A stretch of 16,104 bases of DNA, taken from positions 1-16,104 of the forward strand of contig JAJRTK010000214.1 of assembly GCA_024278345.1 (NCBI GenBank), read 5' to 3'. Under the pieces are notes generated by a model. It searched no databases, was not told the origin of the DNA, and worked only from the letters and a program-made list of their open reading frames with translations. This stretch comes from a bacterium. GTDB taxonomy: Bacteria; CSSED10-310; JAJRTK01. Positions 7,666 to 14,847 of the stretch are shown here, piece after piece; the stretch's first letter is position 1; every line of letters starts with the position of its first letter. Made by a program: the position numbers and the translations under genes.

Positions 7666-10569
7666 ATGGAACTTGGAACAACGTTCCCTAGACGAAACCG
7701 TCATCAAGATGCCGCGGCATCTGGTTTACCGTCTCCACCGGCATCCTCCTCGGAAGTTCTTGGACGTGGCTTCCGCGTGGGTTTGAAGCCCGCGCCAAGC
7801 GTGGTGTTGGGAATTGCCCTGTGTTGGCTGTTTCTAGGGGCCTGGTGCAAGTCAGCCGGCGCCTTTGAAGTCACCGGACTGGTTCTTCAGACAACCGATA
7901 CGTTCCTCCCAAGCTGCGATCCCAATGATCCCAACGACGTTCCTCTCCAGGGCGTCACGGTTCGGATCCGAGGCCGGACGGTCACCACGACCACGGGAAC
8001 CGACGGACGGTTCCACCTGCTCGACCCGGACTTCACGAAAAACGGCGCCACCATTGCCGCTGGCCTGGAAGGCAACGTGAACAACTCCCAGTTCGCTATC
8101 TGGCAGGCGGGGCAAACACCTCCCGACATCCTGATTTGTCTTCCCGTGATCCCCGCCGACAACCCGAGCTTCAAGCTGTCGGCAAGCGATCCCGACGCCT
8201 GCCAGATCTGCCACCACGATCCCGACGGCTCGGAACCGGTGACAATCCTGCAAGAATGGCGAAAGTCGCGTCACGCCAACGCCGGGACCAACTCCTGGGT
8301 GGAGGCCGCTCTGATTGACTACCGATCCCGGGTACCCGTGGAGCAAGCAGAGAGCCGATGCGCCGACTGCCACACGCCGGCCGCATTCGACCTGGGCGTC
8401 GCCCCGGGATCGATGGAGCTGACCGAGCTGGCGGCGGACTCTTTGGCGCGAAAACATGGAGTTCAGTGCGGCACCTGCCACCGGGTCCGGGAAGTGACGG
8501 CCAACATCAAGGCAATCAATTTCGACGGCGGCGCAATCATCAGCCACGCCCCGTTGCCGATCTTTGCCTTCGGCCCGTGGAACGATGTGACCGATATGGC
8601 GACATCCCCGGTTGCCGCCTTCACCGACAGTCTATTTTGCGCGCCCTGCCACGAGCACGATGCGCCGGCAATAGCCGGCTCGGCGGTCATTCCCGGTCAG
8701 ACGACCTACTCGGAATGGGAGCGCTGGCAACAGAGGCTTCCCGCCTCTTCCCCGCTCAAGGGTACACCTGACGGCACCTGCCAGGGATGCCACATGCCGG
8801 CGAAACCGCTGGATCAACCAAACGTGGCCTGTGCCTTCGCCGCGAAGCGAGACAGGGCATTTCCCGTACGGGCCCACACGGCGGCGGGCACCTGGCTGGG
8901 CCCGGGAGAGCTCTTGCCAAACGGTCGGTACTCTCTTCTGGACGGCGCCGCCGCCCTGGATCTCGAGGTGGCTCAGATCGCCACTGGCGAAATCGAAGTC
9001 TCCGCCCAACTGATGAACCTGGCAGCAGGCCACAAATTGCCGACGGGCTCCGGCATCCGCAATTTAATCCTGGTGATCGAGGCATTCGACGCCGCGGGCG
9101 TGGAGATTGCGCCGCTGGGTGATCCTGTCCGGACATCGTTCCTGCCCGACTGGACCGGTTCTTTTGGGACCATGGGCGCCGAGGACTTGGCCGGCAAAGC
9201 CGGAAAGGGCTACGCCAAAATCTTCTCCAGGGACAGGGCGGATTTCGGGAACCCCGACAAGCAGTGGGCGAACTCCATGGAAGCCCAGTGCGTGGTCCAG
9301 GACAGTGCCCTGGAAGGCGGCCTTTCCGACACGACCAGCGCGGTCTTTCCGGTCAATCCCGCAGCCGGCGCGGTGAAGATTCTGGCCCGGGTTCTGTACC
9401 GCCGCGCCTTTGCCGGCTTCTTTGGCCGGCTGGGCCTGCCTGAGACCGATGCACTGGGAAACCCCATCGCCGACTTCGAAGTGGCACGCCGAACGCTGGA
9501 AATCACCCCCGTGAGCAGCCCCGAACCCCTGCCGGGCGGCGTGGACCTCGATTTCCAGATGGACGCCGCTGGCGCGCAACTTGCCGACGGCCAGGTGGTG
9601 GACAATCTTTTCGCGGCGCTGGGTGTGACCTTTTCTTCTCTTTCTTCGAGCAACGGGCAATCCTGTACCACCGCGGACGGGAGCGCCTACGTGGTGAATG
9701 GTGGAGGCGGCGACCTGGTGCTGTCGCCAAAACCTGGTCTCGCCAGTCACAACGAATGCACCGGCGGGATCCTCCGTCTGGATTTCAGCCCTCCCGTGGG
9801 CCTGGTGCTCTTCGACGTAGAGGCTGACAACCCCGGAGCCGGATTCGAGATCCGAGCCATGGACGGCGATGGCAAAGAGATTGCCTTGTCCCGGATTTAT
9901 GACGACCCGGCCAACTGCCAAAGCCATCCGGCCGGAGCCACGATCTCCCTGGAGCTGGCCCACCGCCGAGTCTCCAGTGTGGAGGTCCGAGGTACCGTGA
10001 AAACGGCGGCTGACCAAGGGGTGGCCTGGACGATTCGCCGCCTTCGATACCGGTTTGACTCGTTCCACCCAGAATCGTCGGGACCGGTGGAGACGCCCAC
10101 GCCCACACCGACGCCAGCCCCTGGCAACCCGACGCCAACGCCCACCTCGACACCGACTCCGCCGGTTCCTGGTATTTCGGAGCCGGTGCTCGTCGGCCAG
10201 CAATCGGTCCTGGTGACCGCTGGCAATCCACCGGGCAGCCGGATCGAGATTCGCGCCTCTGGAGGTCCCTCGACTCTTCGGGTTCTGGGAGCGAGCACTG
10301 CCGGCGAAAACGGAGAAGCGGAGGTTCGTCTTCTGACGCCCCTGGCGGGTGGGGAGAGCATCTACCCGTTCAACCTGCGGACTCTTATGGAAGGGCCGGC
10401 CATCACGGTGATCGCCCCGACGCCCACCACAACCCCAAAACCGCTCCCCCTCCTGGAACAACCGGGGCAGCCCAGCCGAGGACTGGCGGTCCTTGCTCTT
10501 ATGGGCGCGTTGGTGGGAGTTTTCACGATGATCATTGGGAGAAAACGAAATGGCGCCAGTTTCATGTAA
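7666..10569 (+). CDS. Exported five-heme c-type cytochrome with Pro-Thr stalk and C-terminal anchor
   Basis: A 967-residue protein. A signal-like segment ([21 protein letters not shown], ending near residue 66) is followed by a carboxypeptidase-regulatory-like beta domain (FEVTGLVLQ to about residue 165). Five CXXCH heme sites follow: CQICH (Cys179), CADCH (232), CGTCH (268), CAPCH (325) and CQGCH (372). After these comes an AGHKLPTG motif domain as in other multiheme cytochrome families, then a jelly-roll-like domain (about 620-800), a stalk of repeated PTPTP (810-833), a second short beta domain, and a C-terminal membrane helix ([15 protein letters not shown]) with the basic tail IGRKRNG. 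The layout suggests an electron-transfer protein held at the cell envelope. ATG 7666 has GAGGG at 7651-7655; ATG 7594 is also in frame. Overlap with the next gene by 20 bases suggests shared expression. The redox partner is unknown. Confidence 0.85.
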   Translation: MELGTTFPRRNRHQDAAASGLPSPPASSSEVLGRGFRVGLKPAPSVVLGIALCWLFLGAWCKSAGAFEVTGLVLQTTDTFLPSCDPNDPNDVPLQGVTVRIRGRTVTTTTGTDGRFHLLDPDFTKNGATIAAGLEGNVNNSQFAIWQAGQTPPDILICLPVIPADNPSFKLSASDPDACQICHHDPDGSEPVTILQEWRKSRHANAGTNSWVEAALIDYRSRVPVEQAESRCADCHTPAAFDLGVAPGSMELTELAADSLARKHGVQCGTCHRVREVTANIKAINFDGGAIISHAPLPIFAFGPWNDVTDMATSPVAAFTDSLFCAPCHEHDAPAIAGSAVIPGQTTYSEWERWQQRLPASSPLKGTPDGTCQGCHMPAKPLDQPNVACAFAAKRDRAFPVRAHTAAGTWLGPGELLPNGRYSLLDGAAALDLEVAQIATGEIEVSAQLMNLAAGHKLPTGSGIRNLILVIEAFDAAGVEIAPLGDPVRTSFLPDWTGSFGTMGAEDLAGKAGKGYAKIFSRDRADFGNPDKQWANSMEAQCVVQDSALEGGLSDTTSAVFPVNPAAGAVKILARVLYRRAFAGFFGRLGLPETDALGNPIADFEVARRTLEITPVSSPEPLPGGVDLDFQMDAAGAQLADGQVVDNLFAALGVTFSSLSSSNGQSCTTADGSAYVVNGGGGDLVLSPKPGLASHNECTGGILRLDFSPPVGLVLFDVEADNPGAGFEIRAMDGDGKEIALSRIYDDPANCQSHPAGATISLELAHRRVSSVEVRGTVKTAADQGVAWTIRRLRYRFDSFHPESSGPVETPTPTPTPAPGNPTPTPTSTPTPPVPGISEPVLVGQQSVLVTAGNPPGSRIEIRASGGPSTLRVLGASTAGENGEAEVRLLTPLAGGESIYPFNLRTLMEGPAITVIAPTPTTTPKPLPLLEQPGQPSRGLAVLALMGALVGVFTMIIGRKRNGASFM
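10093..10164 (+). repeat. Microrepeat encoding the Pro-Thr stalk
   Basis: Imperfect tandem copies of ACGCCCAC / CCGACGCCA encode a PTPTP-type linker inside the cytochrome gene. Such stalks are common between surface domains and a membrane anchor and are prone to length change. Confidence 0.7.
10537..10541 (+). promoter_or_regulatory. Ribosome binding site deciding the cysteine-rich gene start
   Basis: GGGAG lies eight bases before ATG 10550 and inside the last codons of the cytochrome gene. It favours ATG 10550 over the in-frame TTG at 10535 and implies coupled translation with the upstream gene. Confidence 0.6.
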
Positions 10570-11149
10570 ATGCAAATCGGGCTGCAAAACCAAGCGCTGC
10601 CGGTGCTTCAGTAAAATGGGCGCATGCCAAAACGACTGCAAATGCAGAGAATGCCTGAACCCGTACAATGAAGAGGAACTCGAAACAACTGTCTGCCGAT
10701 GCAAGAGCGGTTGCACATCGTACCGATGCAAGTGCCTAAAAGCTAGAAACGGCTGTGAAGAGCAGTGCAAGTGTAAGGGCTGTAAGAACCCTCTCAACGG
10801 TCTCGATACCAGCGACATGACCGACTGCATGGTGGACAATATCACCATCGTCGCGAACTTATCGGAGAGCGAACTGGACGAGAAGTGGGAGCTGCCATGC
10901 GAACACCACAAGATCCCTCTCCGAAAGTTGCTTCGGGGCTACGAGTGCAAGCAGTGCGAGGGGACGGAGTACTGGGCCTCCATCTGCTGGGGGACAGTGG
11001 TCCAGGACAACTGCACGTGGCACTGCGAGGTCTGCCACAAATGCCGGGACTGGCGGGAGTGGCACTGCGATGGGTGCGGGAGATGCACCTACGGGATTTC
11101 ATTGCCTTGCGATAGGTGCGGCGACCGGAAATACGACTTCTTTTTTTAG
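10550..11149 (+). CDS. Cysteine-rich protein with two CXC (tesmin/TSO1/MSL2-like) modules and a CTCHY-like half
   Basis: A 199-residue cytoplasmic-looking protein without signal peptide. Residues 6-35 and 49-78 are two modules with exactly the same nine-cysteine spacing, C-x-C-x3-C-x4-C-x-C-x6-C-x3-C-x-C-x2-C, each ending in C(K/L)NP. This is close to the CXC domain of tesmin, TSO1, LIN54 and MSL2, in which nine Cys bind three zinc ions and contact DNA. The linker is acidic ([10 protein letters not shown]). Residues 117-190 hold another dense Cys/His array ([30 protein letters not shown]) that resembles the CTCHY zinc finger of RCHY1-type proteins. The gene overlaps the cytochrome by 20 bases and ends 17 bases before the hydrolase start. 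GC is 50% over 10561-10800 (120 of 240 counted) but 63% over 10921-11100. It may bind DNA, act as a zinc/metal store, or both. Family identity is from pattern only. Confidence 0.85.
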   Translation: MAPVSCKCKSGCKTKRCRCFSKMGACQNDCKCRECLNPYNEEELETTVCRCKSGCTSYRCKCLKARNGCEEQCKCKGCKNPLNGLDTSDMTDCMVDNITIVANLSESELDEKWELPCEHHKIPLRKLLRGYECKQCEGTEYWASICWGTVVQDNCTWHCEVCHKCRDWREWHCDGCGRCTYGISLPCDRCGDRKYDFFF

Positions 11150-11166
11150 GAGAGCAAGGAAAGGCC

Positions 11167-12075
11167 ATGACTTGGATCGGTTGGCTTCTGAAACGGCTGC
11201 TCATGGCCTATCTGCTTTGGGGAGGCCTTCTTTTTCTGCTCCAGCGCCGGATCTTGTTCCCCAAGCAGATGACTCCATCGCTGGAACAGCCCGGGCTCGG
11301 TGTCCGGGGCCTGGAACAGCTCTGGCGGCCAACGCCGGTCGGGCCCGTGGAAGCCTGGTTTCTTCCGGGTCATGGAGTTTCGGAGGCGCAGCCGGGACCG
11401 GCGGTTCTTTTCGCCCATGGCAACGCCGAGCTCATCGAGTATTGCGCCGATGAGATGAACGCCTACCGCCGGATGGGAATTAGCGTTCTCCTTCCGGAGT
11501 TTCGGGGGTATGGCCGCTCGGCCGGCCAGCCGTCGGAATCAGCCATCGTCATGGATTTTACCGGTTTCTACGACGATCTGGTCCGCCGCCCTGAAGTCGA
11601 TGCCAGCCGGATCGTGTTCCACGGCCGGTCCCTGGGCGGCGGAGTCGTCTGCAGCCTGGCGGCACGCCGGGAGCCGGCGGCCCTCATTCTCCAATCGACC
11701 TTTACAAGCGTCCGTAGCTTCGCCCACGGCTACCTCTTACCGGGCTTCCTGATCCGCGATCCCTTCGACAACCTCGATCACCTGAAAGCGCTGCGTTGCC
11801 CAATCTTCATCGCTCACGGAACCAGAGACTCGATGATCCCGTTTTCCCACGGGCAAAAGCTCTACGCGGCGGCTCAAGCTAGGCAACAAAACGACTCCCC
11901 CAACGCAGCACCCCCTTTCTCAATCCTCCTTGCCTACGACAGCGATCACAACGATTTTCCGGCAAATTCGCCTGCCTACTTCCAGGAGATCGAGGAATTC
12001 CTGCGAAAAGCAGATATTCTTCCGCGCCACGGGCCCCGGGCCAAAGGCTCGCCAACCCCAAAACCGCACTTCTAA
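11167..12075 (+). CDS. Membrane-anchored alpha/beta hydrolase (ABHD13/Bem46-like)
   Basis: A 302-residue serine hydrolase with an uncleaved N-terminal hydrophobic segment (residues about 4-25, LLMAYLLWGGLLFLLQRR). The fold markers are in order: oxyanion-site HGNAE (84-88), PEFRGYGRS, nucleophile elbow GRSLGG with Ser155, acid Asp221 in HGTRDSMIP, and catalytic His261 in YDSDHNDF. This set is typical of the Bem46/ABHD13/YfhR group, whose substrates are poorly known. ATG 11167 follows an AGGAGAGCAAGGAAAGG stretch that starts right at the stop of the cysteine-rich gene, so the two are probably cotranscribed. The C-terminal 25 residues (basic, Pro-rich) look unstructured. A repeat copy and a terminator for the opposing gene lie in the 242-base gap after it. 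Confidence 0.9.
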   Translation: MTWIGWLLKRLLMAYLLWGGLLFLLQRRILFPKQMTPSLEQPGLGVRGLEQLWRPTPVGPVEAWFLPGHGVSEAQPGPAVLFAHGNAELIEYCADEMNAYRRMGISVLLPEFRGYGRSAGQPSESAIVMDFTGFYDDLVRRPEVDASRIVFHGRSLGGGVVCSLAARREPAALILQSTFTSVRSFAHGYLLPGFLIRDPFDNLDHLKALRCPIFIAHGTRDSMIPFSHGQKLYAAAQARQQNDSPNAAPPFSILLAYDSDHNDFPANSPAYFQEIEEFLRKADILPRHGPRAKGSPTPKPHF

Positions 12076-12109
12076 AACCGGTGGTGCTCCGGTCTTAGGG
12101 CAGTGGATC

Positions 12110-12207
12110 GAGAGCGGCGGCAATGGCGAACAGCGGGTGCCGGACGGCGCCCGATGGAAGCGGAACGCAACACAAAGAAAGCAACGCTATTACCAGGATC
12201 CACGCCC
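12110..12207 (-). repeat. Dispersed GC-rich intergenic repeat, degenerate copy D
   Basis: Read on the plus strand, GGAACGCAACACAAAGAAAGC (split by small gaps) and AGGATCCACGCCC align with parts of copy A reversed (GGAACGCAACCCAAAGGGAA) and copy B (GGGAGTCCACGCCCC). The CCGTCCGCCGCC core is not kept intact, only GAGCGGCGGC and GCCGGACGG. It has the same orientation relative to the TraB/GumN gene as the other copies have to theirs. Alignment is by eye and this is the weakest copy. Confidence 0.4.
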
Positions 12208-12213
12208 TTGACG

Positions 12214-12306
12214 AAAAAGACCCTATCGGAAAACCCTCTCCGCCCTGGACCAGCGTCGGGTTTGTGGGGGTCGGAGCTATCGTCTACGGGGTTTTCCGAT
12301 AGAGTC
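12214..12306 (-). terminator. Long-loop intrinsic terminator of the TraB/GumN-family gene
   Basis: An inverted repeat, GGGTTTTCCGATAG (12289-12302) against CTATCGGAAAACCC (12223-12236), is perfect over 14 bases and extends to 18 with one mismatch (12219-12236 with 12289-12306). On the minus strand the stem starts 11 bases after the TraB/GumN stop and is followed directly by TTTTT (12214-12218). This is the layout of a rho-independent terminator, except that the loop is 52 bases rather than the usual 3-8. On the plus strand there is no T tract, so it acts in one direction only. Confidence 0.65.
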
Positions 12307-12317
12307 TAAAGCACACC

Positions 12318-13217
12318 CTAAAACCGCCTGGCACGGTAACCCTTATCCCGGAGAAGCTGGACGATTCCATCCTGACCCACCAGATGACCGGCCCCCACGA
12401 TGATTAAAAGCGTGGTTTCCTTGGCCAAAAAACGTTCAATCTTCGCGGCCATCTTGAGGTTCCGCTGGGTAAAGAGCATCTCGTTGACGGGCTTGAGCTC
12501 CGGGTCATTAAGGGTCTGCTGGTTGAGAAGGCCGTAGAGCTTCTCCACGTCGCCATTCTTCCAGGCGTTGAGCAGCTCGTTCATCTCCGCCTCGACGGTT
12601 GCAAGCTCGCCAAGAAGGTAGCGAAGAAGCAAGTCTTCGCGGGTATTGACAAGCTCCTCGAAGAGATCGATCTGCTCCCGGATGGACTCCAGCTCCAGAA
12701 CCGGAAGCCCTCTCTTCTTGGCCAAATGAAGAAAATGGTAATCGATTCCGTTTTCCGGGCGCATTCCATGCTTCGCCAGCTCGGCCGAAACAAGCATGTT
12801 GGCCAGGAACCAGGGCTTCATCTTCCGCACCTGCTCAAGCTGCACGCCATAGCGACGGAGGCTCTTTTTTAGCATCTGGCGAGATTCGGCGGAAAGATGC
12901 TGCAGGAGGTCGGCCTCGCCGGTATAAAAGGCGTTGGAGAAGATGTAGCCCGATTCAGTGGCATCGAGGTCCGTGACATCGACCTCCACGACCAATGCCT
13001 TGGATGCGGCGAAGGCATTGGTGATACTGGATTTGAGGGGATAGATCCGCTGGTCGGCGATATGGATCGACCCCAAAAGGTAAACGGTGCAAGAATCCGA
13101 CCTGATTTCCCACAGGAACGTTTCCCCTTCAAGGGGCGCCGCGCTGGCCAGCGACATCCAGAGGGCGGCGAGTGAGCAGGCCGTCAAAACGGTCTTGAAA
13201 CGCATGAAGGGCATCAT
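12318..13217 (-). CDS. TraB/GumN-family exported protein
   Basis: A 299-residue protein starting MMPFMRFKTVLTACSLAALW with a signal peptide cleaved near ASAAP (residues 25-28). The family signatures are present: YLLGSIHIAD (first conserved GxH, His52) and, near the end, IIVGAGHLVGQDGIVQLL (second GxGH). Between them are NAFAASKALVVEVDVTD (a conserved Glu) and a charged helical bundle. Relatives include Tiki metalloproteases, TraB pheromone-shutdown proteins and GumN; the conserved His/Glu suggest a metal-dependent protease-like site, although bacterial members are mostly uncharacterised. GGTGGAG lies just before the double ATG; the second ATG (13214) has the better spacing, so the start is uncertain by one codon. 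The gene is minus strand, 246 bases downstream of cpaF with a repeat copy between, so it is probably its own transcript. Confidence 0.9.
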   Translation of the reverse strand: MMPFMRFKTVLTACSLAALWMSLASAAPLEGETFLWEIRSDSCTVYLLGSIHIADQRIYPLKSSITNAFAASKALVVEVDVTDLDATESGYIFSNAFYTGEADLLQHLSAESRQMLKKSLRRYGVQLEQVRKMKPWFLANMLVSAELAKHGMRPENGIDYHFLHLAKKRGLPVLELESIREQIDLFEELVNTREDLLLRYLLGELATVEAEMNELLNAWKNGDVEKLYGLLNQQTLNDPELKPVNEMLFTQRNLKMAAKIERFLAKETTLLIIVGAGHLVGQDGIVQLLRDKGYRARRF

Positions 13218-13323
13218 GACTCCACCTTGAAAGCTACCTGGAGCTCGCGCTCCCCCCAAACGGCACTTCCGCGAAACCGGATTGCATCAGGCTTCCAGGA
13301 AACAAAATATGCCAGGGCCTATG

Positions 13324-13410
13324 GAAAGGCGAGCGGCGGCGGACGGGGGGAACGCGCCGAAGAAAGAAAAGCGATTTGCACGAATGATGCCCCGCGGGAG
13401 TCCACGCCCC
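13324..13410 (-). repeat. Dispersed GC-rich intergenic repeat, copy B
   Basis: It lies in the 246-base gap between cpaF and the TraB/GumN gene. On the plus strand GGCGAGCGGCGGCGGACGG (13328-13346) and the following GGGGAAC match the reverse of copy A at 25 of 26 bases. The sequence then continues to GAAAGAAAAGCGATTTG and GGGAGTCCACGCCCC, which align with the outer part of copy A after skipping about 45 bases. Nothing gene-like was seen in this gap. Confidence 0.6.
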
Positions 13411-13463
13411 AAAACAGAAATCCCGCAAGAACGGAGGGTCCGCTGGCCTGAAAAGTCTTGTCC

Positions 13464-14801
13464 TCAAAAAATATCGAGAATGGGATTGAGGCCTCGGGCG
13501 CGGAGATCTTCGTAGAACCTGGGCACGGCACCCGCCGATTCGAAAGCGCCCAGAACCTTTCCATTTTCGGCAAGACCCGTTTGCCGATAGCGGAAAAGGT
13601 CGAGACGTGTGATGGCACCGCCTTCCATTCCGGTGATTTCACAGATCTCCTGTATTTTTCGCGTGCCGTCGGAGTAACGGGCCACGCTCACAATGAGGCC
13701 GATGGCGGAAGCAATCTGCTTGCGGATCGCCCGGACATCCAGGCCTGTCCCCGCCATCATCGCCATCGTCTCCAGGCGGGAGAGGACATCGCGAGCCGAA
13801 TTGGCATGGGCCGTCGTCATGGAGCCCACGTGCCCACTGTTCATGGCCTGGAGCATGTCCAGGGCCTCCCGGCCTCTACACTCGCCAACGATGAGGCGAT
13901 CAGGCCGCATCCTCAGGGAGTTCCGGAAAAGGTCGCCAATGGTGACGGCACCCTCGCCCAGCATGTCCGATGGCCGGGTTTCCAGGCGCCCCACGTGGAA
14001 CTGGAAAAGCTGGAGCTCTGCGGCATCTTCGATGGTGATGATCCGCTCTTCTTCGGGGATGAACGACGAAAGAACGTTCAGAAGAGTCGTCTTTCCCGTG
14101 GCTGTTCCACCGCAAATCACGATATTCTGCTTCGTTTCCACCGCCTGCTTCAGGAACTTGGACATGTTCCGCGACATGGAGTTCATGCGAATGAGATCGT
14201 CGGCGGCAATGAGATCCTGAACGAACTTTCGGATGGTGAGCATCGGTCCGGCGACGGCCAGAGGTGGGATGATGACGTTCACCCTGGACCCGTCCGGCAG
14301 GCGGGAATCCACCATGGGATGGTGGGGGTTGACCGATTTCCCCAGAGGCCGCAAAATGCGTTCGATCGTGGTCATCAGTTGCGAGTTGGAAGAAAAGCGA
14401 ATTCCCGTATAGACTAACTTTCCCTGCTTCTCCACAAAGACCTGTTCGGCATGGTTGACCATGATTTCGGTCACATTGTCATCGACCATGAACTCGGCAA
14501 TGGGGCCGAATTTGATCACATCCTCCAGCATGTCCGAAAGGATCTCGCTGGGGCTGATCCCCGATGGCAGCGAAGCCTCTTTTAGCGAACGCCGAAGCTG
14601 GTTGACAACGAACAACCGCTCGCTTCGCCCCGTTTCCGTATCCTCTCCGCTCAAGACCAGCCGACGCGCGGGAAGATCCCGAAAAAGAGATGAAAAAACC
14701 CTGTTCTTGACTTGTCGCACCTGTTTGGAGAGATTTTGCTCCAAACGAGAATTGTCGTTTCGAACGGGCATGACGATTTTTTGAGTATCCTGGACCGACA
14801 T
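13464..14801 (-). CDS. cpaF: CpaF/TadA-type secretion ATPase
   Basis: A 445-residue ATPase of the type II/IV secretion superfamily, CpaF branch, which powers Tad pilus assembly. A helical N-terminal part contains FVVNQLRRSL; the N1 domain has FGPIAEFMVDDNVTEIMVN and VFVEKQGKLVYTGIRFSS; PDGSRVNVIIPPLA and LTIRKF lead into the core. Core motifs: Walker A GGTATGKTT (231-239, with Ala where Gly or Asn is usual), Asp box ITIEDAAEL (256-263), Walker B LIVGECRG (303-310), and His box GSMTTAHANS (327-336). The start is ATG 14801 with GGAG seven bases upstream; a TTG two codons earlier is less likely. No other Tad/Flp gene (pilin, CpaB, CpaC, TadB, TadC) is within the window; the locus may continue elsewhere or this may be a stand-alone copy. 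Confidence 0.94.
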   Translation of the reverse strand: MSVQDTQKIVMPVRNDNSRLEQNLSKQVRQVKNRVFSSLFRDLPARRLVLSGEDTETGRSERLFVVNQLRRSLKEASLPSGISPSEILSDMLEDVIKFGPIAEFMVDDNVTEIMVNHAEQVFVEKQGKLVYTGIRFSSNSQLMTTIERILRPLGKSVNPHHPMVDSRLPDGSRVNVIIPPLAVAGPMLTIRKFVQDLIAADDLIRMNSMSRNMSKFLKQAVETKQNIVICGGTATGKTTLLNVLSSFIPEEERIITIEDAAELQLFQFHVGRLETRPSDMLGEGAVTIGDLFRNSLRMRPDRLIVGECRGREALDMLQAMNSGHVGSMTTAHANSARDVLSRLETMAMMAGTGLDVRAIRKQIASAIGLIVSVARYSDGTRKIQEICEITGMEGGAITRLDLFRYRQTGLAENGKVLGAFESAGAVPRFYEDLRARGLNPILDIF

Positions 14802-14847
14802 CTCCAAGCTCCAAGGCGAAGATCACAGCATTACCGCAGGGAAGCTG

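Noticed and set aside
10480-10566. Cytochrome C-terminus as an LPXTG, PEP-CTERM or IPTL-CTERM sorting signal
   Set aside because: The helix and basic tail fit, but none of the defining motifs is present; described only as a membrane anchor.
9064-10911. Long minus-strand open frame (615 residues) opposite the cytochrome and CXC genes
   Set aside because: It covers two well-supported plus-strand genes, is rich in Arg/Gly/Pro/His typical of antisense GC-rich frames, and has no domain I can recognise.
13227-13451. Small plus-strand open frame in the gap between the TraB/GumN gene and cpaF
   Set aside because: It has an Arg-rich random-looking product, no ribosome site, and covers repeat copy B.
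13458-14417. Plus-strand open frame of 319 residues opposite cpaF
   Set aside because: It is fully antisense to a gene with all secretion-ATPase motifs and has no recognisable domain.
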